Positions 28,119-41,478 are shown, numbered from the stretch's first letter. The stretch is DNA of 64,000 nt from Acholoe squamosa (GCA_949317995.1 OX439040.1:22377830-22441829), one strand, 5' to 3'. The notes: generated from the letters alone by a model not told the origin. Translations and numbers: made by a program.

Positions 28119-28430
28119 GTAGAAAGGCTTTTGGGAAAGGACTCATCGACATGAAGAATGGTTGCAGTCCCCCCTCATCGTTCTTTCAACACATTTTAGA
28201 TGGATGAGGGGATCTTCCACATTTTGGCCTGATAATGGCCTCTTCTTATGTGGAATAGGAATGTATACTTTGTTGATGGTAATGCGACAGGCTTCACCGA
28301 GGTGCCAAACATGATATGGTATGCAAAATCAATGTTGTTCGTCTGCTTGACATTGTAGGCCTTTTACACAAATTCCCCTACCTTCAATTCTTTCTCCTCA
28401 GCCAGCTCTCTATCTTCCAATTACCTGAGA
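28119..28430. other. noncoding spacer
   Basis: No gene or clear repeat seen; short open frames look random. Confidence 0.4.
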
Positions 28431-28514
28431 AGCAGCAGTGGATCAACAGGGTAAAAGGTATGCCCATGCACCCCCTCGCGGGCGTACCTTTTACCGTGTT
28501 GATCCACAGCTGCT
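28431..28514. repeat. 84-bp hairpin
   Basis: AGCAGCAGTGGATCAACAG at the left pairs with the complement CTGTTGATCC-type arm at the right (GTGTTGATCCACAGCTGCT), and inner arms GTAAAAGGTATGCCC and GGGCGTACCTTTTAC also pair. Stems of about 34 bp with a short loop. Probably a small MITE or snapback copy. Confidence 0.6.
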
Positions 28515-29778
28515 TTTTTTTTTCAAGAACACCGTCCAAGTTTGGTTTGACATGAAAGATGCAGTGTCACACCAAGTTATTGCATGATATACCAGAAGGG
28601 TATACAAAATGGGAAGGCAGCTAACATTTTTGATTGGAATGCACTTACTTATTCTCTTTGCATACATCATCTAGACATGACACTATGCTGCTACATTAGA
28701 ATCTCAATATATTTCTAGACTACCCATTATGTTAAAATGCAAATGTTATTTCTGAAAATTTAGATTGCAATGACTCCATATTGGTACCATTGCCATTGTT
28801 ACATTGCTAGCAATAGTATAATATGTGTTATCCCAAAGCTATTCCACCATGTAATCACTGCTTAATTCTTTGATGAAGAAAATTTGCATCCTGCAGCAAT
28901 TGGCAATAGTGCTCATTGGATGAGAAAGAACCTATACATTCAAAACCCGAGAAGCCCGAAACTTGTCAGTGCAGACGACTTTAGGTGCTCAGTTTGGCAA
29001 TACCTAAATCTACAGCTTTAGGTATTCGAAATGACAATTTTAGTTTGTCATGCTGACCACCTAAGTCGTCATTATGGTGAGCTTACATCGTCATTTGACA
29101 TCGACTATCCTAAACTCGTCTGCATTGAAAACTTTCAAGCGGTGGAAGGTTTTCTGTGTAGTGGAAAAGGAGACATTATGTGCAAGTTGCTATGGTATAT
29201 TTCTGTTTCTAGGGAGGATACTGATTAATTTGCATTCTATGATGTCTCACCTGAGGACAATGCAAAATCCATTAAGTGTGCAACTGTAATTGGCACCTCT
29301 GCTATAGATAAATCACAGTATTAGCCTGTTGCTATGCAATTGTTGCCTATACCAACAAACAGGCCAAAAAGTGAATAACACCATGATAATTATTCTCTAT
29401 ATTTGCTTTAGTGGGGATAAGTGATGTTAGATTGATTTTCCCATTCATTTAGAAGAGATCGCCTCAAGAAGGTATAATTTGTGTAATTTACAGAATTAGC
29501 CTAAAATAGGTTGAAATCTAAGAACCTAAATTGGAGTGGTATCCTATTTTTCTCAGCATCCTTCAAACTGTAGATTCCACCTGAGATTTGTGATTCCACC
29601 TGAGATTTGTGATTCTACCATAATCACAAATTGCCAATGGGAGGTACTTTTCTTTACCATTGCCCCCGGCCATTGCCCCCCCCCCCCTCACTGATAAACC
29701 CCTGATATTTGTCCCTACTTATCAATGTTTTCTCTGTTATTCTCAGGTTATTTCAAGATCAATGTAACTATACCTAGT
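28515..29778. other. noncoding DNA
   Basis: No gene recognised. Contains a short tandem of CACCTGAGATTTGTGATTC near 29578-29613 and a C-run near 29678. Confidence 0.4.
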
Positions 29779-32490
29779 ACACAGAAAAAAATCCATGTTA
29801 GTCAGTCTAACTTAACTTAGTCAAAACGCCCAAATAATCTTAGTTAGTACATATGACTAATGTGTGACTAACAATGTCTAGTTTATTTTAGTCACATTGA
29901 CTACCCAAATAAGTTTCTCTCTCCAACCACAATCTTGAATAAGGTATCTGCTGGGAGTTTCAGGCAAGCTAACTTATCTTTGTCACTGTCACTTAGTCAC
30001 TTTGACTAAGATCTCTTAGTGACTTTGACTAAGCTATATTGGCATAGTATTGCCTTTACACACCAGGTGGCAGCATGGTTTGAAACAGGATTTTTCTGGT
30101 GGCTGTGTACCATACACTATGCAATGGATGTCAAAATGATGGTGATTTTCAGGCGCTGTATAATTTTGAGGCTTTCACAATTCAATATAACATCAAGCTT
30201 GGCAAAGTATGTCAAATAGTTTAATGATTTGTTAAATAAACTAGGTAGACAGATAATTACACCTTTTCTGTGGGAATCTAGATAAGTAAAATATCCACAG
30301 ATGTATCTGCTTCTTTGTGGGAAACCCAGAGTAATTGACTCTGGGGCTCTAATTAAAATGATGTGAGGCATTTCACATCCCAGCAAATTGTCGTTATCTG
30401 TCGCCATGATTGGTCATCAATGGTGACTCCTTTTTGAGTGATAACTCACTGCGTCATCTTTCGCCACTGTGTGTCAGTCTCACATGGCATGGCAATTTAT
30501 CACAACAGTCACCAACATGATCTCACTCACTGCGTGAGTATGTGCCACCCCTTGTCATCCCTCACAAAGCATGGTGACTTATCACCACCATTACCAACAT
30601 GGATCTAACTCACTGCGTGAGTATGTGCCACTGCCTGTCAACTCTCACTCAGAATGGCGGCTTATCACAAGCATCGCCATCATCGATCTGACTCACTGTG
30701 TGATTATGTACCACTCCCGGTCAGCTCTCAATCAGAATTGCAGCTTATCACCACCATCGCCAACATGGATCTCACTCACTCCGTCAATATGTGCCACTGC
30801 CTGTCAACTCTCACTCAGAATGGCGGCTTATCACAAGCATCGCCAACATGGATCTGACTCACTGTGTGATTATGTACCACTCCCGTGCCACTGGCATCAA
30901 CTCTCACACAAAATGGCGACTTATCGCTACCATTGCCAACATTGGTCTCACTCAATGCGTGAACTTGTGTCACTCCATGTCAATGCTCTCTGAGGATTGC
31001 ATCATCTGTCACTCACTCTCACTCAGAATGACAACTTATCACCACCATTGCCAGCCTTTGTCTCACTCAATGCGTGAATTTGTGTCACTCCAAGTCAATG
31101 CTCTCTGAGGATTGCATCATCTGTCACTCACTCTCACTCAGAATGGCAACTTATCACCACCATTGCCAAAGTTGTTGAGACAGCACCACTGTTCAACATG
31201 TAGCGTATCTAAGAAGTGTGGGCATGAAGTATTTATAAGTCCCATACTTATCAAATGTGCTTTGTTGCACACTGATTTCCATGTAATACTTCAGGGTTGA
31301 ATCAAACAAGATTATATAGAGAAAATATCAATTGAATTGAGATAGAGGTATCTCTAAAATTGAAGCAACTATCCATAAACACCTTTTCTCTGGTTACAGG
31401 AAAAATACATATGGAAGTATCTACATGAACACCTTGTCTGTGGTTAGAGGGAAGATACATATGGCAATACCTTCTCTGGCAAAACATACATTGATCTGGC
31501 AGATGTGAGGCTGCATGATTACCAATGTCGATGATCATGAGCTTTTCATCTAACAAGATGAGTGATCACCAGCATCGCCATCACTGGTTAGTCTGAGTGA
31601 TCACCACTCTCGCCATCCATGGTGAACCTGCGCTATGACGTGGTGCGCATTTCATCTAGCGAGGTGAGTGATCAACCGCCTTGCCATCCCTGGTGAGTGT
31701 GAGTCATCACGATCCTCGCCAACCGTGGTGAACGTGCATTATGGCATGGTGTGCGTTTCATCTAGCGAGATGAATGATCACCTGAGTGACCATCCCCCGT
31801 GAGTGTGAGTGATCACGATCCTTGCCATCTGTGGTGAATGTGCGTTATGACGTGGTGTGCGTCTCATCTAGCGAAGTGAGTGATCACTCATGTCGCCATC
31901 CCTGGTGAGGATGAGTGATCACTCATGTCGCCATTCCTGGTGAGGATGAGTGATCACTCATGTCGCCATCCCTGGTGAACATGCACTATGACGAGGTGCG
32001 TGTTTCATCTAGCGAGGTGAGTGATCACCTGCGTCGCCATCCCTGGTGAGTCTGAGTGATCACCATCCTCGCCATCTGAGGTGAGGCCATGTGATCACCA
32101 CCATTGCTATTCCTGGTGATCGTGTGCTATAGCGACGTCGTGTTCCATCTAGAGACATGTGTGAGCCACTTCACACAGGTTGACGAGGAATCACGACAAT
32201 TTGCTGGGATGTATGCTTCCTAAATGATGAGATAATTATTTGTGGGATGTGGATCCTATACAGAGCTTACACTCACCATTATTAGATTGCACACTTAGTT
32301 AAAACCACTGAAGAATCTTAGTCAAAATCAGGCAAGCCAAGGCATGTTGGGCACTTTGACTAATGGTTAGTCATATTTGACTAAGAAAAACTTGGACACT
32401 TAGGCACATGCTTTTGACTAGGTATTGTTAGAAAGTTAGCCTTTTTGACTAACATCTGACTAAGATTTTGAACATTATTTTTTTCTGTGT
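29779..32490. mobile_element. 2.7-kb composite inverted-repeat element filled with tandem repeats
   Basis: Ends ACACAGAAAAAAAT (29779) and its complement ATTTTTTTCTGTGT (ending 32490). Both subterminal regions carry many TTAGTCA/TGACTAA copies. A second inverted pair lies inside, a perfect 19-mer CATCCCAGCAAATTGTCGT at 30376-30394 and its complement at 32193-32211. Between these lie an array with an 83-bp period (landmark GGATCT near 30601, 30684, 30767, 30850) and a second array of GTGAGTGATCACC units with a repeated TTTCATCTAGCGAGGTGAG at about 110-bp spacing. No transposase. It looks like a nested or expanded non-autonomous DNA element. Confidence 0.6.
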
Positions 32491-33881
32491 AATATGTCCT
32501 AAAAGGAGGTCTAAAGTTTGAGGTACACATAAGCGCGGGGGTATTTTAGATACTGTACATAGTCAATAGGGGAAAGAAAATCTGTAAAAAAGAAACACTA
32601 ATATCAATGCCTAGTTCTGCTACTTCATGCCCTTAAAAATGATTTCCCTGCATCTAGTTGACCTAGGTACAGCCATCTATGTGGCTGAAGTGCGAACCCC
32701 TGGATAGCAACTCCAGGACTCGGATCACTGAAATTTCCCTTTCAGTTCAAGATAAGTTCATTCTACTCATGGTAGGGGGCGCCCATGCGCCACTGAGGAG
32801 AAAACGGCGCTAGGGGGAGCAACGAACGCTTCGGCCAGGTGGCGTCGCATGCAGACGTTCGACTTGTAATGAAAATAAAAAAAGCAGGGATCCTGCATGG
32901 GCATTGTTCTTTTGATCGCGCCGTGACTAGGTCCTTGCCGAAGGGGTGATTATTAGTCTGTTTGAACGGCAGTCAGCTGTGTCGGCCGTGAACTGAGGGG
33001 GGAGCCCTAGGACCCACCCTGGGGCTGCCACATTTCTACCAACCCGATTCAGAGCCTGAACAGTGAGAGAGGCGAGGTTGTAGTGGTACACACGCGGCCA
33101 GCCTTGCCCCACTGCAGCGCAGACAGCCGCGGCAAAGCAGTTATCACAAACCTTCCCCGCCACTCCACTCCTCCAGCTGTTATATTACAAGTGAGAGGCA
33201 CCGAGGATAGTAGTATCCATCCCACCTATCACCCTCCTGGAGAGAGGGCTCTTGTAGCCATAGTATCAACGCTGGAGGATAGCCTAGCCCAGGACTGTAA
33301 CACAGGGATAGGCTATTAGCATCGTACTGTGTTGTCCTCCTGGCAATAGACCCAGGGAGATATAAGATATAGCCAGTTGGATATAGAATTATTACACCTC
33401 ATTGTGGCTGTGTGGCACTGGGATCTATCTACATAGCATATTTCAGTAACTGAGTCAGACCTATACTGGACCATTCCAATACCTCCACCGAAAGTGCTGA
33501 CTTATCACTGCTGTCTACCTTTAATAGGCTATTCATTTGTTGTGTCATCATCAGAGATAAGCCCTTTCTTCATGACACAGGGAGATACGAAAGTGAATGC
33601 GCATACTGTGAATTGGATTCCATCTGAGAGTATACTATATTACCCCATGGATTGCCAGTGAGTGAGGAGAGGCGAACTTAGGAGTGTATTTTGGTCCTGT
33701 GGTGGCCTGGGACGCTCAGTGTATTGCCCTGCAGCAGCAGTATTGCCTTGGTTAGCCTATAGTCAGGACATTTGTCATAGTCACTGGTAAGAGTGTACTA
33801 GAGGTCGTGGGAGTCGTAGTGCTTTGCTACAGAGGAGTTGTCCACACAGAAATTATCTACATATAAATTGTCCACAGAGGC
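32491..33881. other. GC-richer DNA without recognised gene
   Basis: Base composition rises from about 32.7 kb. There are no clear exons. The stretch leads into the open frame at 33882 and may be its 5' leader or part of a retroposon. Confidence 0.35.
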
Positions 33882-34376
33882 ATGGCGGACTTATCAGCTG
33901 ACGGTGGGCCACTGGTAGCAAATCGTGTGGAACCGAACGGCGATCGCGTGAGCGCAGTTGCAGTCGTAGTAGCATCTTCAGTCCCCAACGCCTCTGTCGT
34001 GGGCCCCACCAGCATCCCAGCTATCCAGGCTTCTCAGCAGGCCAAGGAGATGTTAAAAAGTGATATCAACAAGAATACGGATTGCGAGGCGGGCCAGGCC
34101 ATTCGCTGCCACGGGATAGAGACCTTGGTCTCAATGGTAAACGGAGCTCGGGAGAACGGCACGGACACGGTGGTTGCGGCGGTAGCAACGGTCGACAAAG
34201 GAAGCAAAGTCGAGACCAACGGCATGTCTGAGGTATGTGACATTTGTGTATTTACCGATGAAGATGAGGGAGGGGGGCTCTCTTGCAGTGACAGTGCTTT
34301 GTCGGTGCTGATGGGCATGACTTGGGGCGAGTACTCCGTAGACGCTCTGAGGTATTTCGGCCTAGGGGCGAGTTGA
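33882..34376 (+). CDS. 164-residue open frame, unknown
   Basis: ATG in good context (GGCATGG), 164 residues rich in Ala and Val, with an acidic/Cys part near the end (CDICVFTDEDEGGG). GC-rich relative to its surroundings. No family, no splice evidence, and no repeat partner in the window. It could be the first ORF of a retroposon, an exon, or chance. Confidence 0.25.
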   Translation: MADLSADGGPLVANRVEPNGDRVSAVAVVVASSVPNASVVGPTSIPAIQASQQAKEMLKSDINKNTDCEAGQAIRCHGIETLVSMVNGARENGTDTVVAAVATVDKGSKVETNGMSEVCDICVFTDEDEGGGLSCSDSALSVLMGMTWGEYSVDALRYFGLGAS

Positions 34377-37177
34377 GAGGGGCATGGACTGAAGTGATGT
34401 GTGAGAGGTGATGAAGGAGGATGCATTTTGCGTCTTTTCTTTTGTTTGATTTCTGATATAATCATAAATTGAATTTCTGATATGATTGTTAGTTATTGAT
34501 ATGATAATCAGCCCGAACATGGATGGCACCCTCCCACCCAAAACGAAACTGACATATAGACAAGATAGGAACGCTCAAAATCAGTTCCCACGGGTAATGA
34601 AGAGGGATCCTAGAGATGTAAGACTGTCATTTCAAAAATGTGTCGAAAACGGGTGTCTCATTAAATCAGATTCTTTTTTTTTCTAGGTCAGATAGCAATA
34701 AGAAAAGACAAAAGTTGACCCAGACACGGAGACTTACGACTTACATCGGTCGTGTGTGACGTTCTCATGACGTGCCATGACGTAGCGGATACAGTACTAG
34801 GGGAAGACCCGAAAACTGTGTCATTACCCTAGATGTCGTGGGTACCCGGTATATACTATCATTTGGGTAGAACGTCTCCGAGATTCTCCCATACCCACCC
34901 TCTTACCATAATGATTATGGTATTAAACGAGGCAAGGGCCTTTGACACCACCTTTCTGACCTACCTACTAGGCCCATTAGCGTGGAAAGCAGGGGGGACA
35001 TGTCCTCCCCACTTTTGGCCAACTCCTCAAAAGGTCAAGCAAAGGGAGGTCAAAAATTGCAGAAAAACGCCCCTGGTCCCACCCACTCTGAAACCCTTCA
35101 TAGACCCCATGAGTCATATTTCTATTTACATGTAAATCTTTTGATAAATGATGAAAAAAAACATTTCATGGGGTATGCTTTGCTCATATTGAGATTGCAA
35201 GGTTTCGCATAGACCATCAAAACCTGTCATTTAGCCCTATTTCCATTACAACTGAACTCCCAAAAATTAGTTACATATAGTGAGACAAAAAGTAGGACAA
35301 AGCTATCCATTGATAGAATGTAGAAATGCACAGGATTTAGGGCTCTTTTTAGCCTAAATAAAAGGGTAATAAAACTGTCTTTAACCCCACTTACAGACAG
35401 ATTTCAGATATATGAGAAGAGGAGGGCATAGAGTAGCTATACAGACACATACTGTAGCAAGGTCACACATCAATCACAAGTATTAGCAGTACATTTAAGA
35501 GAAATAGCACCATGGGAAAGCTCAAAGTCCTTCTGATCTTTCCCATGAACACCTGGCAGATGGAAGGATGTAAAGTGTGTGACCAGGAAGTGTGACATGG
35601 GGTGGGAGGTAGACATGGGATGGATGGATGGGAGACGGGCAGCATGGGAGATGGGCGACATGGGCTGCACAGGACATGGCACGGGACATGATCAGCAAGG
35701 GACCAATGGGGGTAGGCTGTATACCCTTCCTCGTTTTCTTTCTCTCTCTCCAAGACATACTCTCAGCCCTAATGTTTTAATCTTTGAACGCTTTCTTGTT
35801 AGAATGATTGGCATTGCACTGGAAAGAATTCGTTACGCAAGTTACAAAATAGTGAAACAGAAAAAATCTACAGCTGATTGGGTAGCCCAGCTGACCGTGG
35901 GAATTTCTCGGTTGCCCCCGGGCTCAACCCTGCATCTACCCCAGAGAAAGGACCACGACTTGTTTTATCGATAACATAGTGTTTGGGTGTCCCTCTCTGT
36001 GTGGGTGGGTGGGTGGGGAGGGGGGGGGGGGTCGCAGGCACTGGCTGTTTCTAGCTACAAGGAGGAGATTAGGCACATCACTAATACACCCTCTAAGCTA
36101 TAAGGTGGAAACATTGATCAAACTTGATATTAAGATGAATGTGCTTTTCTGATGTAAGACTATTTGCATGGGATTGGTATTAAATAGGTTGTACGTATAC
36201 GTCGAAGATATCTGGAAGGCTGCTGATACTATGTGACGAAAACTATAATACAAGTAAGCGTCGGGTCTATCAGTAGAGGCAGGACAGTACTGAGTAGACT
36301 TCCAAGGAACGCTACAGTGATAGAATTAAGGTTGTCCTTTTATGGGACAGCAGTACCCAACATGGGCTGTTTGACCCTTTGAAAGCCGCAATGCTCGTTT
36401 GGTGCTCGTAATGCGTGAATGCAACATGGGTGCAAAACAAACTGATCCAGCCCGAAAGGTTCAGCCTACTGAGCATGGAGTCACCAATGCAATATTGGCG
36501 AGTTCATTAACCATACGTCCAATGCAATGCTGGCGCATTCATACAACCCGCAAAGTAGCCATAGAGGCAATATGTGGCCCTAATAGAGGACTAAGTCCAC
36601 CATGTTTTGTCCAAGTTGGTACCTGGCCATGTGTAGGCCCATAAAACACCCCCATAACCCACAATACCCAGAAGAGATTGGATGAGCGATAATTGGTTAA
36701 ACATAGACGTTGAGGAATAGACGGGATCCAGTTTAATAGCCTTGCTAAGGGCATATCCCCTCCCCCTCGTGCTCTCTCCCCACTCCCTTCCCCTCCACCC
36801 TCTCCAAGAGCCCAACCCTCAGACACTCCATCACAGAAAGACCCTCCCTCTCCCCCGCCCCTCACTCCCCACTAGGGATCAATCCCATAGTCCCACCACC
36901 CCTTCACCACCACCAAGACAACCCCACCCCAGCCTCTTGTATCTCTTGTAAGGCCACACCAAAAAAAATAAGTTGTTGTACGGATCACCCTCTCCATATT
37001 TTCGGAAATACAATTTTTTTTCCTTGAAAAAAATGTTGTCTACGGATTTCGCTCGCTTCAGTTTCTACAAGTTTTCTCTTTGTGATGTTTGGCAAAATTT
37101 TAACAAAAATGAAATTTGTTCGCTCACCTCAATCCGTAGACCAACTTTGTTTTTTGGTGTGGCATAAGGTGGGACAA
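34377..37177. other. noncoding DNA with low-complexity patches
   Basis: Contains a G-rich run near 36001-36033 (GGGTGGGTGGGTGG), a stretch of GGGAGATGGGC-like repeats near 35590-35700 and a pyrimidine-rich region at 36750-36935. Overlapping short frames on both strands there are by-products of low complexity. No gene is supported. Confidence 0.4.
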
Positions 37178-37330
37178 CCCCTTAGGGTGGACCGCATGTT
37201 TTCATACACTATCTCCTTTTGTTTCTATGATGCATGAATGCAGCGCTGGTGAGTAACTCAACTGTGCTGCATTCATGCATTATGGCAAATGTGCAGGGTT
37301 GACATGGTCCTGAAGGATCGCTACAATGTA
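37178..37330. mobile_element. hairpin-core MITE, copy 1
   Basis: The core ATGATGCATGAATGCAGC (37227) pairs with GCTGCATTCATGCATTAT (about 37269), with GGTGAGTAACTC in the loop. Related cores lie at about 46528, 48150 and, split, at 41044/41414. Outer boundaries are uncertain. Confidence 0.5.
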
Positions 37331-38182
37331 TCAACACAGTAGTATAATATAGTGAAGCACTGCATTGGTACAACATGACAGCAAAATTGATATACCAGTA
37401 CTTAGTGTATTGGGACATCGTGCTATCTTTGACTGGTTATGAGAGGAAGGAGTTTAGGTCGGCTGTAGTGTACCATCGCTACTCCAGTGCCTCTGATGAG
37501 GAACCCTGCACGCGACAGCAGCAACAGCTAACAACAACAGCAGTAGTTGCAAACTCAGAGACCACATTATATAACTACGGCTATTCAGGGAGCCGCTGGA
37601 TGGGGTTCAGAGTACTTATCAAAGGAAGAATCGAGATTGAAATATCTCGCTAAGTGAGTTCAGATATTATCGCACTCTTAGATAAGATTCCAGCTGCTTA
37701 TAAGACGACACAAAATGCATTGTCTAGAGAACCTTTTGTTTAAAAAGACGAGAGAAAAGCTCCAATATGCATACTAGTACGTCAGATTGCCAAAGTATAA
37801 TGGAATACCATGTAGAGATCTAGGCAGGGCAGAGACAGTGGACATAGAGAGTGCCGCAGATGCTCAGAATGGAGATACAAGTTGCACCATGATGGGGGTG
37901 GGGGTGGGAGACAATGAGGAGTCAGTGACATGTATAGGGAGCTCGAGAGTACCACATAGCTGCTCAGAATGGATGGCGATATGAGCTGTCCCATGTAGGA
38001 CAGGGGAGGCAGAGACAATAAGGATTCCATGACATGTACAGGGAGAGTGGCACATGGCTGCTCAGAGTGGAGATACTAGTTGCACTATGTAGGGCAGGGG
38101 TTGGGGGGTCAATGTCAATGAGGAGTCAGTGTAGCCATGTAGGGCAGGGGTGGGGGGACATAGACAATAAGGAGATGGCAGG
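37331..38182. other. noncoding DNA grading into degenerate repeats
   Basis: From about 37860 on, irregular repeats with GCTCAGAATGGAGATA and GTAGGGCAGGGGTTGGGG lead into the minisatellite. No gene is seen. Confidence 0.4.
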
Positions 38183-38896
38183 GTTGCTTAGAGTGGAGAC
38201 ATGAGCTGCTCAGAGTGGAGACATGAGCTGCACAGAGTGGAGAAATAGGCTGCTCAGAGTGGAGACATGAGCTGCACAGAGTGGAGAAATAGGCTGCTCA
38301 GAGTGGAGACATAGGCTGCTCAGAGTGGAGACATGAGCTGCTCAGAGTGGAGACATGGACTGCTCAGAGTGGAGACATGAGCTACTCAGAGTGGAGACAT
38401 GGACTGCTCAGAGTGGAGACATGTGCTGCACCGAGTGGGGACATGGGCTGCTCAGAGTGGGGACATGGGCTGCTCAGAGTGGGGGCATCGGCTGCTCAGA
38501 GTGGAGGCATTAGCTGCACAGAGTGGGGATATGGGCTGCTCAGAGTGGGGACATGAGCTGCTCAGAGCGGAGACATGAGCTGCTCAGAGTCGAGACATGA
38601 GCTGCTCAGAGTCGAGACATGAGCTGCTCAGAGTCGAGACATGTGCTGCACAGAGTAGGGAGATGGGCTGCTCAGAGTGGGGGCATGGGCTGCTCAGAGT
38701 GGGGACATGGGCTGCTCAGAGTGGGGACATGGACTGCTTAGAGTGGGGACATGAGCTGCTCAGAGTGGAGACATGAGCTGCACAGAGTGGGGACATGGGC
38801 TGCTCAGAGTGGGGACATGAGCTGCTCAGAGTGGGGACATGAGCTGCTCAGAGTGGAGACATGAGCTGCACAGAGTGGAGACATGAGCTGCTCAGA
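38183..38896. repeat. 22-bp minisatellite, about 32 units
   Basis: Tandem units of consensus GCTGCTCAGAGTGGAGACAT plus GA, with variants (CACAGAG, GGGGACATGG). Frames through it read as 22-residue protein repeats because 22 is not a multiple of three; these are not coding. Sharp right end near 38896. Confidence 0.85.
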
Positions 38897-40213
38897 GGAG
38901 GCGTGTGATGGTGGGTACTGGTGGGAGGAGTGGCAGGCCACAGCAGAGCTGTGGTACCCGAGCAGTAGTGTAAGGTACCCCAGGGACGGGCAGACAGGGA
39001 CCGGAGGTAGCAGTGGGTGTGTTGGGGTAGGATAGCATTATTATTCCACTGCCAGGGTGCTCTGAATAATGCATGAGGGGTCCTGGTATGGGATAAACAC
39101 TCGACAGGCTACTATCACTGTCCCATACCACCCATTGTACAATTAGAGGTTACACTGGTCCTGGTAGATATACCACAGAAAACCTCTGGTAACCACCACC
39201 ACGGGAAACCTAGTGCATTGTGGTGTGCACCTAACAGCATGAAATATTGCATGCTTGACCTTTTATTAGGAGTGTATCAACTTCTGGTTGACATCTTTCA
39301 CCGATGCAACAATGCAGGTGACTCACCAGGGCTTCATCCTTAGACGATGCCAATGAAATACCATAGTGTGTAATGTTTCAAAGCGCCATGGGACGCTTAA
39401 ACTAAAAGTTAGATTGTCAACCTTCCAAGTATTCACATAAACATTCTGTGCAGTCCACAGTCACCTTTCGAGTGATAATTATCTCATTATCGCATGTATT
39501 GGAGCGGCGTCATTGCTAGGCAAACGGCCAAATAGGTCATTGGCAGTACTTTGTGATAAATGACAGCCTGAATTTGCACTTTCAATTGGTTGCATGGGAG
39601 TGTGCGAGGCTGTAGCAGGGTGAACAGGCGTATTGTGTACGTTGATTTGTAATGTTGACCATCGAATATGCTTAGAATCTACTATAGTGGTATGATGATT
39701 AAGGCAAGAGTCCGATTATAACCCTTGTTAAGATGTTTGCTTTTAATATCCATAAAAGGTTTTGGCAGGAATTCTTCATCCTACATTGTTGTAAAACAGG
39801 TTACTATTGTACGTTAGACCATAAAATCTGGCCTAAACAATTCAAAACCTCTTGGAAGGTGAACGCACAATGGAGTCGGTGATATATAGACCGCTTGTAA
39901 TAGGCCAGGAACCTCCCATTCAGCTACTACATGCTATGAGTGCACGATTATTGAGTGTAGGTCCGACTATATGGCTCTGTTAAGCTTTGTAGACTTCCCA
40001 TCTTCCCACTGACAATGCTGTATCTAGACCTATTGTCTACTCCAAGCACTAAACTGCCAAGAATCAGGTGTGCTCCCAGGAGAGTATCCAGCACCAAAAT
40101 GACAATGTCTGCTACACACTACACACCATTGTACTATCCCTTTATGTTGCATGTATATGCAGCACTGGTGAATCATGCCTATGTCAATATCCCATTCAAG
40201 CATCTTTGTATTA
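38897..40213. other. noncoding DNA
   Basis: No gene or strong repeat seen. Short frames on both strands lack coding character. Confidence 0.4.
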
Positions 40214-40397
40214 GTTAACCCACAGTTCTGTATGGTTACGAGGTATAACCAGTGCTCATTGGTCAATCCAAGGTGTGAATTGACCACTTGAGCCACTGGT
40301 CAATCTGCTCAGTGGTCAATCCAAGGTATTTCACACCTTGGATTTACCACTTGAGCCACTGGTTATACCTCGTAACCATACACACATGTGGGTTAAC
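40214..40397. mobile_element. TTAA-flanked inverted-repeat MITE
   Basis: Outer ends GTTAACCCACA and TGTGGGTTAAC are perfect inverses. Inner arms GTATGGTTACGAGGTATAAC (40230-) and its complement (ending 40381) are perfect over 25 bp. CCC at the left and GGG at the right immediately inside TTAA are piggyBac-like. The centre is a second inverted set around ATTGGTCAATCCAAGG. 184 bp, no coding capacity. Confidence 0.65.
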
Positions 40398-41043
40398 TGC
40401 CTTAAACCTCGGTTACATGAAATAACCACAGCTTGTTTTCTTTGTTCTAAGGTGACACCGTGGTTTAAATAAGGTTGATACTCACATGTAGTGCACTTAT
40501 AGCTTAAGAGTAATCCAGGGCTGGTACGTTACTTGCCAATGATTAGTGTGCCCCAGCCAAAAAAGAAATATAACCCTTTAGTAACTAAGCGGGGTTTAAA
40601 GGGTTAACCTTCCCATAGTAAAGGGACAGGGTTAATACTTTGTAAAACACAGGTGGTGGTCTCATTTGCACTGATTTGACTCTAACTCGCTTTCCCTTGG
40701 TTAACGGGGTCATTTCCGGCCTATGGTGCCCCTTTCGGAGAGTAGACCGGAAGTTGGTGCCAATAGAATGGCCTGTGGTCCATGTGCTTGTGTCCGGGGT
40801 AGAGGGGAACAGTGTTCTGACTGTTGGTTTACCAGAGCATTTCCCCTCACTTCATATACTACTTACAACTCTCTCCAGACTGGGGGAACATGTTAGTGAG
40901 TGCTAGCATGGAGCCTCAAGGCTTACTCTTATTCTCTCAATGCCATGATAAACCAGTGCAGATATATGGAGGCAGCCATGGGAAGTAATCCGTCACTATT
41001 TTCATTTATGCACCATGCTAATCTACACTCATAAAGGGTGGGA
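40398..41043. other. noncoding DNA
   Basis: Contains a small AACCCTTTA / TAAAGGGTTAA palindrome at about 40569-40605. No gene is seen. Confidence 0.4.
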
Positions 41044-41057
41044 ATGATGCACCAATA

Positions 41058-41413
41058 CAGAGGCGTAGGAAGCAAATCTTCATTGGGGGGGGGGGTGCCC
41101 GGCGAGGGCACCTGCCACCATCGCGACCACCTTAAATTGTCGGCTGATGCATGATGGCGTCTATATATCCGTATTTAGAATTCATATAGATAAGTGATTT
41201 TTGGTAAATTTTGGATCTGACTTTAGGCTCAGACCCCCATTCTCCCTATGACATCACCATAATAATCAATTTGAGATGTAAAGTTTTAGCTTCTTTTCAA
41301 TTGTGTTTATGAGTTCTTGGAAAATATTGGGGGGGGCAGACATACTCAGGCCCCACCTCATTCATGATTGGGGGGGCCCAGGCCCCCCTGGCCCCCCTTT
41401 TCCTACGCCCCTG
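41058..41413. mobile_element. 356-bp MITE (family A copy 1) nested in a hairpin-core MITE
   Basis: Termini CAGAGGCGTAGGAA and TTCCTACGCCCCTG (inverted repeats). Flanked by direct repeats CAATA at 41053-41057 and 41414-41418. The flanks joined together resemble the hairpin-core element (GATGCACCAA, then CTGAGTAACTCGCC), so this copy inserted into that older element. A near-identical copy lies at 48601. The class is probably DNA transposon, non-autonomous. Confidence 0.7.
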
Positions 41414-41478
41414 CAATACGACACTGCTGAGTAACTCGCCTGCTCTATATCGCCATTATCAGCGGATCATTGCAACAG

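Noticed and set aside
30571..31108. Three overlapping frames with TATA-like peptide repeats
   Set aside because: They read through an 83-bp tandem array in several frames; no coding constraint.
38347..38556. Frame with Trp/Glu repeat peptide
   Set aside because: It is the 22-bp minisatellite read in one frame.
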